This document shows positions 6,566 to 15,309 of a stretch of DNA of 64,000 bases, one piece after another (positions within the stretch are counted from its first letter, which is position 1; every line of letters starts with the position of its first letter). This DNA is from CBDEGU01 sp965238045 (lineage in GTDB: Bacteria; Acidobacteriota; Terriglobia; Bryobacterales; UBA6623), in the NCBI GenBank assembly GCA_965238045.1, contig CBDEGU010000012.1, positions 2,232,001 to 2,296,000 on the forward strand. Direction: 5' to 3'. A program made the translations under genes and the position numbers. A model generated the notes under the pieces. The model was given only the letters and a program-made list of their open reading frames with translations. It made no database searches and was not told the origin of the DNA.

Positions 6566-9546
6566 TGGATGTAGATGAAATCGTTGGACGCGATCAGAAC
6601 CTTGCAGTAACTCCGCCAGGCCCGCAGCACGGATTCGCCGTAATAGTAGGCCGGCTGGTCGGAGGAAAGATGCCGCTCCCCTTGCCGCGAAGACTCGACC
6701 GGAACGAGGTCTTTGCCGGCGGCCGATCGCTGGAAGTCGCGGATGTAATCAAGAGCTTCGGCCATCTCGTCCCGGTCGGGCTGGGTGGCGAGGACGATCC
6801 GCCAGGCCCGGCGGACGCGCTCTTCCTCGGGCACGCGCCGCACCGCCAGCAGACGCCTGGCCAGAGCTTCGGCAACTCGCGAGACAAACTCGCCGTTCAT
6901 CATGAACAGCGCTTGCGGGGCAACATTCGTCCGTGCCCGCGCGCCGTTGCTGGTGACGCCGTCGCCGAAATCAAACAGCGTAAGCAGTTTCGGAATATTC
7001 GCCCGCCGAAGCGGCAGATATACGGTACGGCGGTAGATTTTCGAGACATCGAGCGGAGGAAGCTGATTCGTCGTCGTCATCCCCAGTCCGATACCGAGCT
7101 GCAAGGTGCCCCCCATGCCATCGTCCAGGCGCCCTTCGAGCACCAGCAGGGAGTCACGGATCTCTTCGATATCCATGCGGCGGCGCTGGAACCGCGACCA
7201 GAGGCGGTTGTCGGGATCGGAATCGTATTTCGCTTGCGTTGTCTCGGCGCTCATACGGTAGCTACTGGAAAGCACGATCAGCCGATGCATTTCCTTGACC
7301 GACCAGCCCTTGCGGATGAACTCCGAGGCAAGATAGTCGAGCAGTTTCGGATGCGTCGGCCGCTCGCCAACCTTGCCGAAGTTATTCGGCGTGCGTACGA
7401 TACCCTCGCCGAAATGCCATTTCCAGACGCGGTTCACCATCACCCGCGCGGTGAGGGGATTTCGGGGACTTGCCAGCCACTGGGCGAGTTCCAGGCGTCC
7501 GCTGCCGGAAACGATCTTTGGCGGGGTTCCTTCTGGCGTAAGAATCGCGGGGAAGGCCTTGGGCACGGCTTCGCCTAGCTGACGAACGTTTCCGGTGATA
7601 AATACATGTTGCTCGACGGGCTTGTCTTCCGCCACCGCGTCGGCCATCGGCGGCTGAGGGGGCAACGACTTCCGGAACTGCTCTAGTTCCTCTTCCAGAC
7701 GAGTGAGCTGACTCAGCGCTTCGCTGGAGAACTCTTTCTGCCGATCTTTCTTTCCAATACCGAAGGGTCCTTTGCCGCCGCTGGTCTCGGTGAAAAAGCG
7801 ATTCTCTCCCGCAAAGAAGCGCGGCCTCTCCGGCACCTTCTCGCCCTTGGCCAGCGCCAGCCGGAGCTTCTCGCGCCACTCGGCCAGGCCGCCAAACTTC
7901 TTGGCCGCCGACTGCTGGAATTCCTTCTGATACTGGCGGGCGACATCCGGCAGAGAGGTCTCGCCGGCCGTGAGCAGCCGGTCCAGATGCGGCCGGACTT
8001 CTTTGGTGGGTTTGAGATAGGCCACCCACTTTTCAAGAATGTCGCTCTCGAGTCCAAACTCAGCCGCAACGCTCTGGATGTTGAACTCCGGTTCGGCTCC
8101 CGCGGCCGTGCCTGCTCCAGCCGACTTGGCGCCGTGCTCGGAGTTGGCGCCTGCCACCGACGAGATCCGGCGCGCCGCAATCAGGTAGCCGGAAAGTTTC
8201 GGTAAGCGCCTCATCACGGCTCGCTCGCTTTGCTCCGCGACGATGTTGTCCACTTCCTGCTTCTTGGCGGCAATCTTCTTTTGGTGATCGAAATAACGAT
8301 CGGCGACCTCGGCCGGGACCAGGGGAGCGAAATAGAGCTTCGCGACAAACGCCTTGGGGTCGTCGAGTTGCCGGGTGCTGGCGAAGATCGAAGCCAGGGA
8401 ATAGTAGTCGCGGGTTCGAATCGGATCGAACTTGTGGTCGTGGCAACGGGCGCACTGCAAGGTCAGGCCGAGCAACGCCTTGCCGACAACTTCGATCTGC
8501 TCGTCGATGATGTCGTAGAGCATCTTCTTCTTGTCTTGTTCGGCGATCAGTTTCGGACCGAGCGCCAGGAAACCGGTGGCGATGATTCCGCGCGCATTCA
8601 GTTCTCCGGGCTGAGCGGCCGGCAGAAGGTCGCCGGCGATCTGCTCTTGGACGAAGCGGTCGTAGGGCAGGTCCTCATTGAACGCCTCGATGACATAGTC
8701 GCGGTACTTCCAGGCATAAGGATACTTGGTATCCTCGTCGACGCCGGTCGAGTCGGCATAGCGGGCGACGTCGAGCCAGTGACGTCCCCAGCGTTCGCCG
8801 TAGTGGGGAGAGGCCAGCAGCCGCTCGACCACCTTCGGGTACGCGCCGGGGGATTCATCACGCAGGAAATCCTCGATGTCGCGCTCGCTGGGAGGCAGAC
8901 CCGTCAAGTCGTAGCTCACACGCCGCAGCAGTGTCAGCCTGCCGACGGGCGGGGCGGGCTTGACGCCCGCGGCCTCGAGCCTCGCCAGCACGAAATTGTC
9001 GACCGCGGTTCGAACCCACTTCGTATCGCGAACCTCAGGCGGCGGGTAAGCCTGAACAGGCTGAAAAGCCCAGAAGCCGCGTTCCTCTTCCGTAAATTCG
9101 GAGCGCCGAAGCGGCTGGCTCCTGGCTGCCAGCGGCCGCTGCTTCGGCCACGGGGCTCCCATCTTGACCCAGCGCGCCAGGTCGGCAATCTCCCGCCCGG
9201 CCAGCTTGCCCGTGGGAGGCATCTTGATTTTGCCCTGGTAACGAACCGCTCGCAGCAGCGGACTGTTGTCGGGGTCGCTTCTGGAAACGATCGGCTCGGC
9301 GGCATGATCCGGACTTGGCTTTCGGACAAGCCCGCCGGCAGGGGAGAAATCCAGACCGCCCATGCTCTGTTCCGGTCCGTGGCAGGATTGACACTTTTCC
9401 GCTAACAGAGGACGAATACGAGACTCGAAGAATTCCGTCTCGGCGGCCGTCTGCGCATGGACGGGCGCCATGGCCGCCAGCATCAGCCACGCGGCACAAG
9501 CCAGCGGCAAAGCAGCAGAAAGAAGGCCGCGGGCTCGGTGACGCAT
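6562..9546 (-). CDS. Secreted PSD1/DUF1549-DUF1553 cytochrome-like protein
   Basis: 994-residue exported protein of the family abundant in Planctomycetes and Acidobacteria. A signal peptide (MRHRARGLLSAALPLACAAW, cleavage near AQT) leads into a PSCyt1 c-type cytochrome domain with CQSCHG (Cys52, Cys55, His56). DUF1549 follows (about 160-370), including FDPIRTRDYYS, and ends with a second haem-like motif CARCHDHKFDP near residue 366. A charged variable linker (about 420-640) precedes DUF1553 (about 690-980; NPLTARVMVNRVW, GWSVKEMHRLIV). ATG 9546 is preferred over the upstream GTG 9552. Members are thought to act with the adjacent DUF1501 protein in periplasmic breakdown of complex substrates, but biochemical roles are not established. 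Its DUF1501 partner here is destroyed. Confidence 0.93.
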   Translation of the reverse strand: MRHRARGLLSAALPLACAAWLMLAAMAPVHAQTAAETEFFESRIRPLLAEKCQSCHGPEQSMGGLDFSPAGGLVRKPSPDHAAEPIVSRSDPDNSPLLRAVRYQGKIKMPPTGKLAGREIADLARWVKMGAPWPKQRPLAARSQPLRRSEFTEEERGFWAFQPVQAYPPPEVRDTKWVRTAVDNFVLARLEAAGVKPAPPVGRLTLLRRVSYDLTGLPPSERDIEDFLRDESPGAYPKVVERLLASPHYGERWGRHWLDVARYADSTGVDEDTKYPYAWKYRDYVIEAFNEDLPYDRFVQEQIAGDLLPAAQPGELNARGIIATGFLALGPKLIAEQDKKKMLYDIIDEQIEVVGKALLGLTLQCARCHDHKFDPIRTRDYYSLASIFASTRQLDDPKAFVAKLYFAPLVPAEVADRYFDHQKKIAAKKQEVDNIVAEQSERAVMRRLPKLSGYLIAARRISSVAGANSEHGAKSAGAGTAAGAEPEFNIQSVAAEFGLESDILEKWVAYLKPTKEVRPHLDRLLTAGETSLPDVARQYQKEFQQSAAKKFGGLAEWREKLRLALAKGEKVPERPRFFAGENRFFTETSGGKGPFGIGKKDRQKEFSSEALSQLTRLEEELEQFRKSLPPQPPMADAVAEDKPVEQHVFITGNVRQLGEAVPKAFPAILTPEGTPPKIVSGSGRLELAQWLASPRNPLTARVMVNRVWKWHFGEGIVRTPNNFGKVGERPTHPKLLDYLASEFIRKGWSVKEMHRLIVLSSSYRMSAETTQAKYDSDPDNRLWSRFQRRRMDIEEIRDSLLVLEGRLDDGMGGTLQLGIGLGMTTTNQLPPLDVSKIYRRTVYLPLRRANIPKLLTLFDFGDGVTSNGARARTNVAPQALFMMNGEFVSRVAEALARRLLAVRRVPEEERVRRAWRIVLATQPDRDEMAEALDYIRDFQRSAAGKDLVPVESSRQGERHLSSDQPAYYYGESVLRAWRSYCKVLIASNDFIYIQ

Positions 9547-9639
9547 GCCCACTAGTTTACTCCATGCGCCGGGACCTCTTCACGGCTTCCAGCCCTCCCG
9601 GGCTTGCGGCGTGCCCGGCCCGACCTCTACCACGAGCCG

Positions 9640-10073
9640 CTAGCGGCGCTGCCGGAGAACGAAATTGAAAATCTTCTTCACCGTGGGCGTCAGCCGCGTG
9701 CGATTGTACGCGTCACCGGCTTTCTTGATCACCTCGGCGTGGGTGGGGTAAGGATGGATGGTTTTGGCGATGGCGCCCAGGCCGACACCAGCCGTCATCG
9801 CCACCGAAATCTCCGAGATCATGTCACCGGCGTGGCGCGAAACCAGCGTGGCGCCAACGATCTTGTCACGGCCCTTGACCACGTGCACTTTCAAGAAGCC
9901 TTCGGTTTCGCCCTCCAAGATCGCGCGGTCGACCCGAGACATCTCGATTTGAAAGGTATCGAGTTCCAGGCCGCGTTCCGCAGCCTGTTCCGGGTAGAGC
10001 CCAACGTGCGCGATCTCCGGGTCGGTATAGGTGCACCAGGGGATCGTCAGCGCGCTGGTTTTGCCGCGGCCGA
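9640..10073 (-). pseudogene. Mercuric-reductase-like flavin oxidoreductase, C-terminal fragment
   Basis: C-terminal dimerisation domain (about 144 residues) of a pyridine nucleotide-disulfide oxidoreductase. Visible family marks are YTDPEIAHVGLYPEQA, ILEGETEGFLKVHV, SRHAGDMISEISVAM and the active-site segment HPYPTHAEVIKK with the His-Glu pair that completes the partner subunit's disulfide site. The FAD and NAD(P)H domains are missing: the frame ends exactly at the MITE boundary (10073/10074). It lies just upstream of, and in the same direction as, the PSD1 gene. Confidence 0.85.
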
Positions 10074-10239
10074 GGTGCTTCCGTCATCGAGTGTTGCTGA
10101 GAAGAGCTTAAGTGCCGATCATGCAAGCACTTACAGCCGATTTTCGCGTTGACAGCTTCCGCCATTGCCAAATTGGGCGTAAGTGCTTTTGTCAGAAGGA
10201 GATAAGGGTGAAACAGCAACGGTGAATGACGGAAGCACC
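10074..10239. mobile_element. 166-bp MITE sharing the IS1-like element's termini
   Basis: Both ends read inward GGTGCTTCCGTCAT, the same as the right end of the IS at 4349-5547. It has no coding capacity and is 166 bp long. Inside is a smaller palindrome (TAAGTGC near 10110 and GCACTTA near 10127). It sits exactly between two truncated minus-strand genes. This is the expected form of a miniature element mobilised in trans by the IS1-like transposase. Confidence 0.8.
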
Positions 10240-10556
10240 CGTCAGGCAACTCGAGCGCCGCAGCCAGCGGGTCATCCACCGTGTGAACCATCATGGTCTT
10301 GTGGAGTTCCACTCGACGTGCGGGCGCTACTGAATTCTTTAGCGCCCCGTCGACCCAGAATGTCCTGACCTTGTGGAGCAGTGTCGCCAAGTCCCGGCGC
10401 TCCACCTCCTCCGCTGTAGGCAAAGCCTCGCTGGGCTGCCGCTGTTTATGAACGACATCAGCTTGCCATCGGGCGACGTCTCTTTTGACGAATCTTGCGA
10501 GTTCCTCGGTCGTTTGGAACCAGCGGATTGTATGTCCTGTTTCGACCGCACTATTG
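10240..10556 (-). pseudogene. Fragment resembling the linker of DUF4062/STAND NTPases
   Basis: A minus-strand frame between the IS6 end and the MITE. It reads HTIRWFQTTEELARFVKRDV, then a basic linker and LATLLHKVRTFWVDGALKNS. The second motif resembles the conserved segment preceding the NACHT/STAND ATPase in multidomain proteins (usually LL-x-KVR-x-FW-x-x-G-x-L-x-x-S), and the first resembles the end of a DUF4062- or TIR-like effector domain. Both the N-terminus and the NTPase are gone. Such proteins are signalling or defence NTPases; family assignment here is tentative. Confidence 0.4.
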
Positions 10557-11352
10557 GGCATTGTCAAGTTAACGGCGCGAAGGCGGTTTTGCCCTGAAGA
10601 TCGTCCGTGGTTCCTCCCTCTCAGCAAGCACAAGTCGCCGTCTTCCAGTCCGTGAAAGCTCGCTCCCGAAGCAGTCGATGGTGGATCGCTTTGAGGTGAT
10701 GACGTGCAACTCGAAACAGATTGTGAATCGCGCCGTGGACCCAGAGAAATTGTTGAACGTGAGCCGCCGACTTGAATCGACGCATTTGGCGTTCCTGCTC
10801 CCGGGTGTGCTGGTGGGAGACTTCAACTCGGTTGTTCTCGTATTGCCCGGTTCGATGGGTGACGGATGGGAAAACCTCTCGGTGCGCAGCCGGATAGCTT
10901 CGGAGCTTGTCGGTAACGAGTTGCAGAGGTGGCCTCTCCTGGTGCTTCAAGACCTTGCGAAAGAAGCGTTTGGCGGCTCTCTTGTCTCGGTGGCGCGTGA
11001 CCAGGATATCGAGGACATCACCATCCTGATCAACCGCTCTCCAAAGATAATGGCGTTGGCCGCGGATCGTGATGAACAACTCGTCCACGTGCCAGATGTC
11101 ACCGAAACGGCCTTGTCGCCGCCGCAGGGTGCGGGCATACGTGGGTCCAAACTTCCGGCACCAGGATCGAATCGCTTCGTAGGACACCATGATGCCACGC
11201 TCAGCGAGAAGGTCCTCGACATCGCGAAAGCTGAGAGTGAACCGATGGTACAGCCAAACGGCATGGCTGATGATCTCGGATGGAAAGCGGTGCCGTCGAT
11301 ACAGTGATCCCATCGGTCGATTGTCGCCGACCGCCGTTAACTTGACAATGCC
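10557..11352 (-). mobile_element. IS6-family insertion sequence
   Basis: 796-bp element with perfect terminal inverted repeats of about 21 bp that begin GGCATTGTCAAGTTAACG (10557 rightward and 11352 leftward). It holds one transposase. The 8-bp flanks (CACTATTG and GACGAGAG) do not match, so the element has probably recombined or formed an adjacent deletion, typical of replicative IS6 elements. Confidence 0.88.
10621..11313 (-). CDS. IS6-family transposase
   Basis: 230-residue DDE transposase of a complete IS6-type element. It begins YRRHRFPSEIISHAVWLYHRF (read from the third domain strand) with the HTH SFRDVEDLLAERGIMVSYEAI. The catalytic acids are in WHVDELFITIRG (about residue 75), LVTDKLRSY (about 134) and the Glu of NNRVEVSHQHTREQER (about 166). 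Length and motif order match IS6/IS26. It is the only gene of the element and appears intact. Confidence 0.94.
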   Translation of the reverse strand: MGSLYRRHRFPSEIISHAVWLYHRFTLSFRDVEDLLAERGIMVSYEAIRSWCRKFGPTYARTLRRRQGRFGDIWHVDELFITIRGQRHYLWRAVDQDGDVLDILVTRHRDKRAAKRFFRKVLKHQERPPLQLVTDKLRSYPAAHREVFPSVTHRTGQYENNRVEVSHQHTREQERQMRRFKSAAHVQQFLWVHGAIHNLFRVARHHLKAIHHRLLRERAFTDWKTATCAC

Positions 11353-11402
11353 GACGAGAGTCCCAGCAGTCCCATCATCGCGAGTGCAAATAGGCGTTTC
11401 AT
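11353..11402 (-). pseudogene. Signal-peptide stub of a lost secreted protein
   Basis: From ATG 11402 on the minus strand, with GGGGGA upstream, the frame reads MKRLFALAMMGLLGLSS and then enters the IS6 end. It is a typical Sec signal peptide start. The body of the gene was removed by the IS6 event. Confidence 0.5.
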
Positions 11403-11406
11403 TGGT

Positions 11407-11522
11407 TTATCCCCCAGGTTCAATCATCTTCATGCGTGCGATCGCGTCTTGCGCGACGATCGTATCCCGACCTGCTTCCGGATGGAAGTGGCGCAGCCGT
11501 TCTTCAATCTTGCTGTGGAGTG
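11407..11522 (-). pseudogene. C-terminal tail of an unidentified protein
   Basis: The minus-strand frame ending at TAA 11407-11409 reads HSKIEERLRHFHPEAGRDTI then VAQDAIARMKMIEPGG. No start codon exists; the frame is closed by a stop at about 11530, next to the Shine-Dalgarno of the gene at 11558. It is probably the 3' end of a gene whose 5' part was replaced. Family not recognised. Confidence 0.35.
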
Positions 11523-11557
11523 AAACTTGTCCTAGAATGTATCAGGAGGTTCCCACC

Positions 11558-12898
11558 ATGCAACCTGTAGATCGCCGAAGATTCCTTCAAGGCACGCTGG
11601 GCGCTAGCGCTGCCTTATCCGTTACCGGCTCTGCTGCTCCTTCCGACAAGATCATACTTGGCATCATGGGGGTAGGGGGGCGAGGACGTCTCCTCTTGCA
11701 AAGCCTGGTCAAGAGATCCGACGTCCGCATCAAGTACATCTGCGATGCGGACCGGGGCGCGTACGGGCCGGCTGCTGAGATCGTGATGGACAGGCGCGAC
11801 GAGAAACCTGTCTTCGTTCAGGATTTCCGGAGAATGCTCGAAGATCCCGAGGTGGACGGTATTGTGATCGCCACATCCGACCGATGGCATGCCCTCGGCA
11901 CCATCATGGCCTGTCAGGCGGGCAAGGACGTCTACGTGGAGAAGCCCTTGTCCCTGAGCATCTGGGACGGCAGGAAGATGGTGGAGGCGGCCCGGAAATA
12001 CAAACGGGTGGTGCAGGTGGGCACGCAAAGCCGAAGCGCTCCCTATACCGACAAGGCCGCTGACTACATCCGCAGCGGTAAGCTGGGAGACGTCTACCTG
12101 GTACGCGTCTTCCTCATGCAGGAGTCCCCTCCCATCAAGGTACCAGCTCCGGAACCGGTACCGGAAGGTCTCGACTACGACCTCTGGTGCGGCCCCTCAC
12201 CGGTGCTTCCATACCGCCGCGGCCGCTGGTTCTGGCGGCACTGGGATTTCTACATCGGCTACATCATGGCCGACATGACCCACCAGATCGACCTGGCCCG
12301 GCACCTGATCGGCAAGACCTATCCCGAGACCGTGTGCAATGCCGGAGGGGTCTACCAATTCGACGATGGCCGTGAGCAGCCGGACACCCAGTTTGCCACG
12401 CTGGAGTTCGGCAAGCTGACCATGCTGTTCGAGGGATGCCTCCAATCCCCTTACATGCACCGCATCGTTCATCTCAAGGACCCATCCCGCTTTCCAGACT
12501 GGCCTTTCAGCTCTACGCGCCTGGAGGTTTGCGGCACCAAGGGGTTCATGGCATTCGGGCGTCACGGCGGCGGCTATCAGGTCTTCGAAGGAGACAAGAC
12601 CACGCGGACCAGCACAGCCGTGGTATCCGAGCCCTCCACCGTGAAGTTGGGCGCCATTACAGACGTCCACTTCGAGGATTTTCTGAACTGTATTCGCACT
12701 CGCCAAAAGCCGAATGCCGACGTGGAGGAGGCACATTACTCCAATCTTTTATGCCACCTGGCCAATATCTCCTACCGGGTGGGGAACCGGAAGCTGCGGT
12801 TCGACGGTAAGACGGAGAGTTTTGTAGAGGACGACGAAGCCAACCGATACCTGAGGGCCAACTACCGGAAACCCTGGGTGATCCCAGAGAATGTGTAA
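11558..12898 (+). CDS. Secreted Gfo/Idh/MocA-family oxidoreductase
   Basis: 446-residue NAD(P)-dependent oxidoreductase with a Tat-type leader (DRRRFLQGTLGASAALSVTG). The Rossmann fold starts IILGIMGVGGRGRLLLQSL, followed by the family's EKP motif (YVEKPLSLSIWDGRKM, about residues 129-144) and a C-terminal substrate domain with YDLWCGPSP, HWDFYIGYIMADMTHQIDLA (His as general acid) and HFEDFLNCIRTRQKPNADVE. The start is fixed by AGGAGGT seven bases before ATG 11558. Members of this exported subgroup are common in acidobacteria and act on sugar-derived substrates in the periplasm; the exact substrate is unknown. A broken paralogue is at 18097. Confidence 0.93.
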   Translation: MQPVDRRRFLQGTLGASAALSVTGSAAPSDKIILGIMGVGGRGRLLLQSLVKRSDVRIKYICDADRGAYGPAAEIVMDRRDEKPVFVQDFRRMLEDPEVDGIVIATSDRWHALGTIMACQAGKDVYVEKPLSLSIWDGRKMVEAARKYKRVVQVGTQSRSAPYTDKAADYIRSGKLGDVYLVRVFLMQESPPIKVPAPEPVPEGLDYDLWCGPSPVLPYRRGRWFWRHWDFYIGYIMADMTHQIDLARHLIGKTYPETVCNAGGVYQFDDGREQPDTQFATLEFGKLTMLFEGCLQSPYMHRIVHLKDPSRFPDWPFSSTRLEVCGTKGFMAFGRHGGGYQVFEGDKTTRTSTAVVSEPSTVKLGAITDVHFEDFLNCIRTRQKPNADVEEAHYSNLLCHLANISYRVGNRKLRFDGKTESFVEDDEANRYLRANYRKPWVIPENV

Positions 12899-13093
12899 GT
12901 GCCCAGTATCGCGAGCAGCGTCTAAGTGCTTATTAACGACTTACGCGTACGGCTCCTAGCGGAATTGCGCCTGGAGTGACGCCCAGAGGCCATTTCCGGT
13001 CGGTTTTGTGGACCGTTGTGCGGACCAAGGCGGACCAGGGGGCGATACCCAACGCAGGCGCGTTGCGAGTGCCGCACAACCGGCTCGCGCCAC

Positions 13094-14248
13094 CTATGTG
13101 CGCGTGCGTTTCCAAAAACCAGCGATCAGGGGATTCACCGCCGCCGCGGCTTCCATCTGTACCATGTGTCCCGCGTTGGCGATCACCTCGGTTGCAATGG
13201 TCTCGGGAAGCCCCTCGGCCTGACCGGCCGGTATGATGCGATCGGCCGCCCCCCAAATCACTTGCACCGGGGTCGCCAAATCGGCGAGCCTGTCACGCAA
13301 GGCGATGGCCTGTTGCCCTCCGGGGAATAGCTCACCGGCAATCGCTCTGAGGGCCGCGCCTGTGCCGTCGAGGCGCTTGTACTTCAAAACGTCGTCGATC
13401 AGTTGACGATTCACGAGCGCCGGATCGGCGAAGAGCTTTTGCAGGTGGGGCTTGAGGTCCCGCCGCCTCTCCGACGCTATGAAGCCCTCGATATAATCGC
13501 CGTCAATCTCGAGGCCCAGCCCCGCGGGTGCGATTAGCACGAGCGAAGCCACCCGCTCGGGATGAGTTAACGCGAAATCGAGGGCCACCGCTCCGCCCAT
13601 CGAGTGACCAACCAAGTGTGCGCGTGGCTCGCCGATGGCATCCATGAAGCTCTTGAGCACCCCGCTGAATTCGCCCAAACTTCCACTGCCCACGTCCTTG
13701 GAGGAGCCGCCGTGGCCGGGAAGATCGAGGGCGTAAACCGCGCGCCCCGAGGCTAGGACGCCGTGATTGAAAAGCCAATTGTTGAGGTCGCCTCCGAAGC
13801 CGTGCAGCAGAATCGCCGGCGGAGACGGTACGTCTTCCTCGCTCTCTCCGCCCAGTTTGAGATAACGAAGCTTCTGGCCGGCCGCATCGACGAACTGGGG
13901 TCCGGCATCAGCAGCGGCATCAACCCTGCCATCGGCGTTCTCGGGCACGAATTTGGCCTGCAACTCGGCGACGCAAGCGTCCACTTCGGCTGGCGGGACC
14001 GACCGATGGGCGATCACCCCGACCAGTCCGCCGACCGGAACCATCTCGCCAACGCGCGCGACATGCCTCAGAATGCCCGCCTCGGCGATCTCAAGCCCGC
14101 CGGCAATCTTGTCGGTTTCGATTTCGACGACTTCGGTCCCCGAGCCGACCTCTTCGCCCTCTTCCACCAGCCAGGCGACGATCTTGCCCTCTTCCATCGC
14201 CAGACCCCATTTGGGCATGAGCAATGGGTGGATTCCAGAGACGCTCAT
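13094..14248 (-). CDS. acoC: Acetoin dehydrogenase E2-type: lipoyl domain plus alpha/beta hydrolase
   Basis: 384 residues in two parts. Residues 1-80 are a lipoyl domain with the lipoylated Lys47 in EIETDKIAGG. Residues about 120-384 are an alpha/beta hydrolase with HGFGG (oxyanion region), nucleophile Ser216 in GHSMGG, Asp in WGAADRIIP and His in NAGHMVQME. This layout, rather than the standard acyltransferase E2 core, is characteristic of AcoC of the acetoin dehydrogenase complex, which cleaves acetoin to acetaldehyde and acetyl-CoA. The start is two bases beyond the acoB stop at 14251, so the genes are coupled. No E3 (acoL) gene is present here. Confidence 0.9.
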   Translation of the reverse strand: MSVSGIHPLLMPKWGLAMEEGKIVAWLVEEGEEVGSGTEVVEIETDKIAGGLEIAEAGILRHVARVGEMVPVGGLVGVIAHRSVPPAEVDACVAELQAKFVPENADGRVDAAADAGPQFVDAAGQKLRYLKLGGESEEDVPSPPAILLHGFGGDLNNWLFNHGVLASGRAVYALDLPGHGGSSKDVGSGSLGEFSGVLKSFMDAIGEPRAHLVGHSMGGAVALDFALTHPERVASLVLIAPAGLGLEIDGDYIEGFIASERRRDLKPHLQKLFADPALVNRQLIDDVLKYKRLDGTGAALRAIAGELFPGGQQAIALRDRLADLATPVQVIWGAADRIIPAGQAEGLPETIATEVIANAGHMVQMEAAAAVNPLIAGFWKRTRT

Positions 14249-14250
14249 CG

Positions 14251-15258
14251 CTAGTGCGCCATCACCTCGCGCACTGCCGAAGCCACCTTCGCGGCGTCGG
14301 GGACATACAGGTCTTCCAGCGCCGGGCTGAACGGCACGGGCGTATGCGGCGGCGCAACCATCTTGATCGGCGCGCTCAGCGCACCGAAAGCCTGTTGGGC
14401 AACCAGCGCCGAAATGTCGGTCGCCATATTGCAGCGCGGCGAGGCTTCATCGACCACCACCAGGCGGCCGGTCTTCTCCACACTTTCCAGAATCGTATCC
14501 TCGTCGAGCGGCGAGGTCGTTCTGGGATCGATCAGCTCGCAACCGACGCCGTCTTTCGCCAACTGATCGGCGGCCTCGGCGGCCCTATGCACCATTCGCC
14601 CCAAGGCAACTACCGTCACGTCGTCCCCCTCCCGCACGATATTCGCCTCGCCAAACGGGATGGCATAGGACTCCTCGGGCACTTCGCCTTCGGTCTTGTA
14701 GAGCAGCTTGTGCTCGAAAAACATGACCGGGTCGTCGTCGCGAATCGCCTGAATCAGCAGTCCCTTGACGTCATACGGCGTCGAAGGCACGACGCACTTG
14801 AGTCCGGGAATATGCGTGAAAAGAGGATACAGGCATTGCGAATGCTGCGCCGCGGCGCGAAAACCCGCGCCGATCATGCTTCGGATCACTACTGGCGTAA
14901 CGGCGCGCCCGCCGAACATGTACCGGAATTTCGCGGCCTGATTGAAAATCTGGTCGAAACAAACACCCATGAAGTCCACAAACATCAGCTCGGCCACCGG
15001 ACGCAGCCCGGCCGTCGCCGCCCCAATCGCGGCCCCGATAAACGCCGACTCGCTGATCGGCGTATCCATCACCCGGTCGCCGAATTCCGACCACAGTCCC
15101 TTGGTAACGCCTAGCGGACCGCCCCAGGCGTCCATCTCGCCGTCGGCGCCGCTGCCGCCCGCAACGTCCTCCCCCATGAGAATGACCGAGGGATCGCGGC
15201 GCATCTCCTGCGCCAAGGCCTCGGCGACCGCCTGCTGAAAGCTGATTGTCCTCGCCAT
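14251..15258 (-). CDS. acoB: Acetoin/2-oxoacid dehydrogenase E1 beta subunit
   Basis: 335-residue transketolase-like E1 beta subunit. Family marks are AVAEALAQEMRRDPSVILMG, EDVAG, DTPISESAFIGAAIGAA, RPVAELMFVDF and the C-terminal transketolase domain with DPRTTSPLDEDTI and VVDEASPRCNMATDI. It pairs with the alpha subunit encoded 51 bp upstream to form the thiamine-diphosphate E1 that decarboxylates the substrate and transfers the two-carbon unit to the lipoyl arm of the downstream protein. The start ATG 15258 is preceded by AAGGAAGG. Substrate assignment to acetoin rests on the AcoC-type partner. Confidence 0.9.
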   Translation of the reverse strand: MARTISFQQAVAEALAQEMRRDPSVILMGEDVAGGSGADGEMDAWGGPLGVTKGLWSEFGDRVMDTPISESAFIGAAIGAATAGLRPVAELMFVDFMGVCFDQIFNQAAKFRYMFGGRAVTPVVIRSMIGAGFRAAAQHSQCLYPLFTHIPGLKCVVPSTPYDVKGLLIQAIRDDDPVMFFEHKLLYKTEGEVPEESYAIPFGEANIVREGDDVTVVALGRMVHRAAEAADQLAKDGVGCELIDPRTTSPLDEDTILESVEKTGRLVVVDEASPRCNMATDISALVAQQAFGALSAPIKMVAPPHTPVPFSPALEDLYVPDAAKVASAVREVMAH

Positions 15259-15309
15259 CGGAAACCTTCCTTGTCTTCAACGCACGATCTTTCCCGAGAC
15301 CGCGCGGCC

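Noticed and set aside
8230..9405. A 391-residue plus-strand open frame.
   Set aside because: It lies wholly antisense to the PSD1 gene, lacks any family motif, and is an effect of high GC.
12895..12950. TAAGTGC motifs after the oxidoreductase gene resembling those inside the MITE at 10074.
   Set aside because: Only 7-bp matches without the MITE's termini; probably chance.
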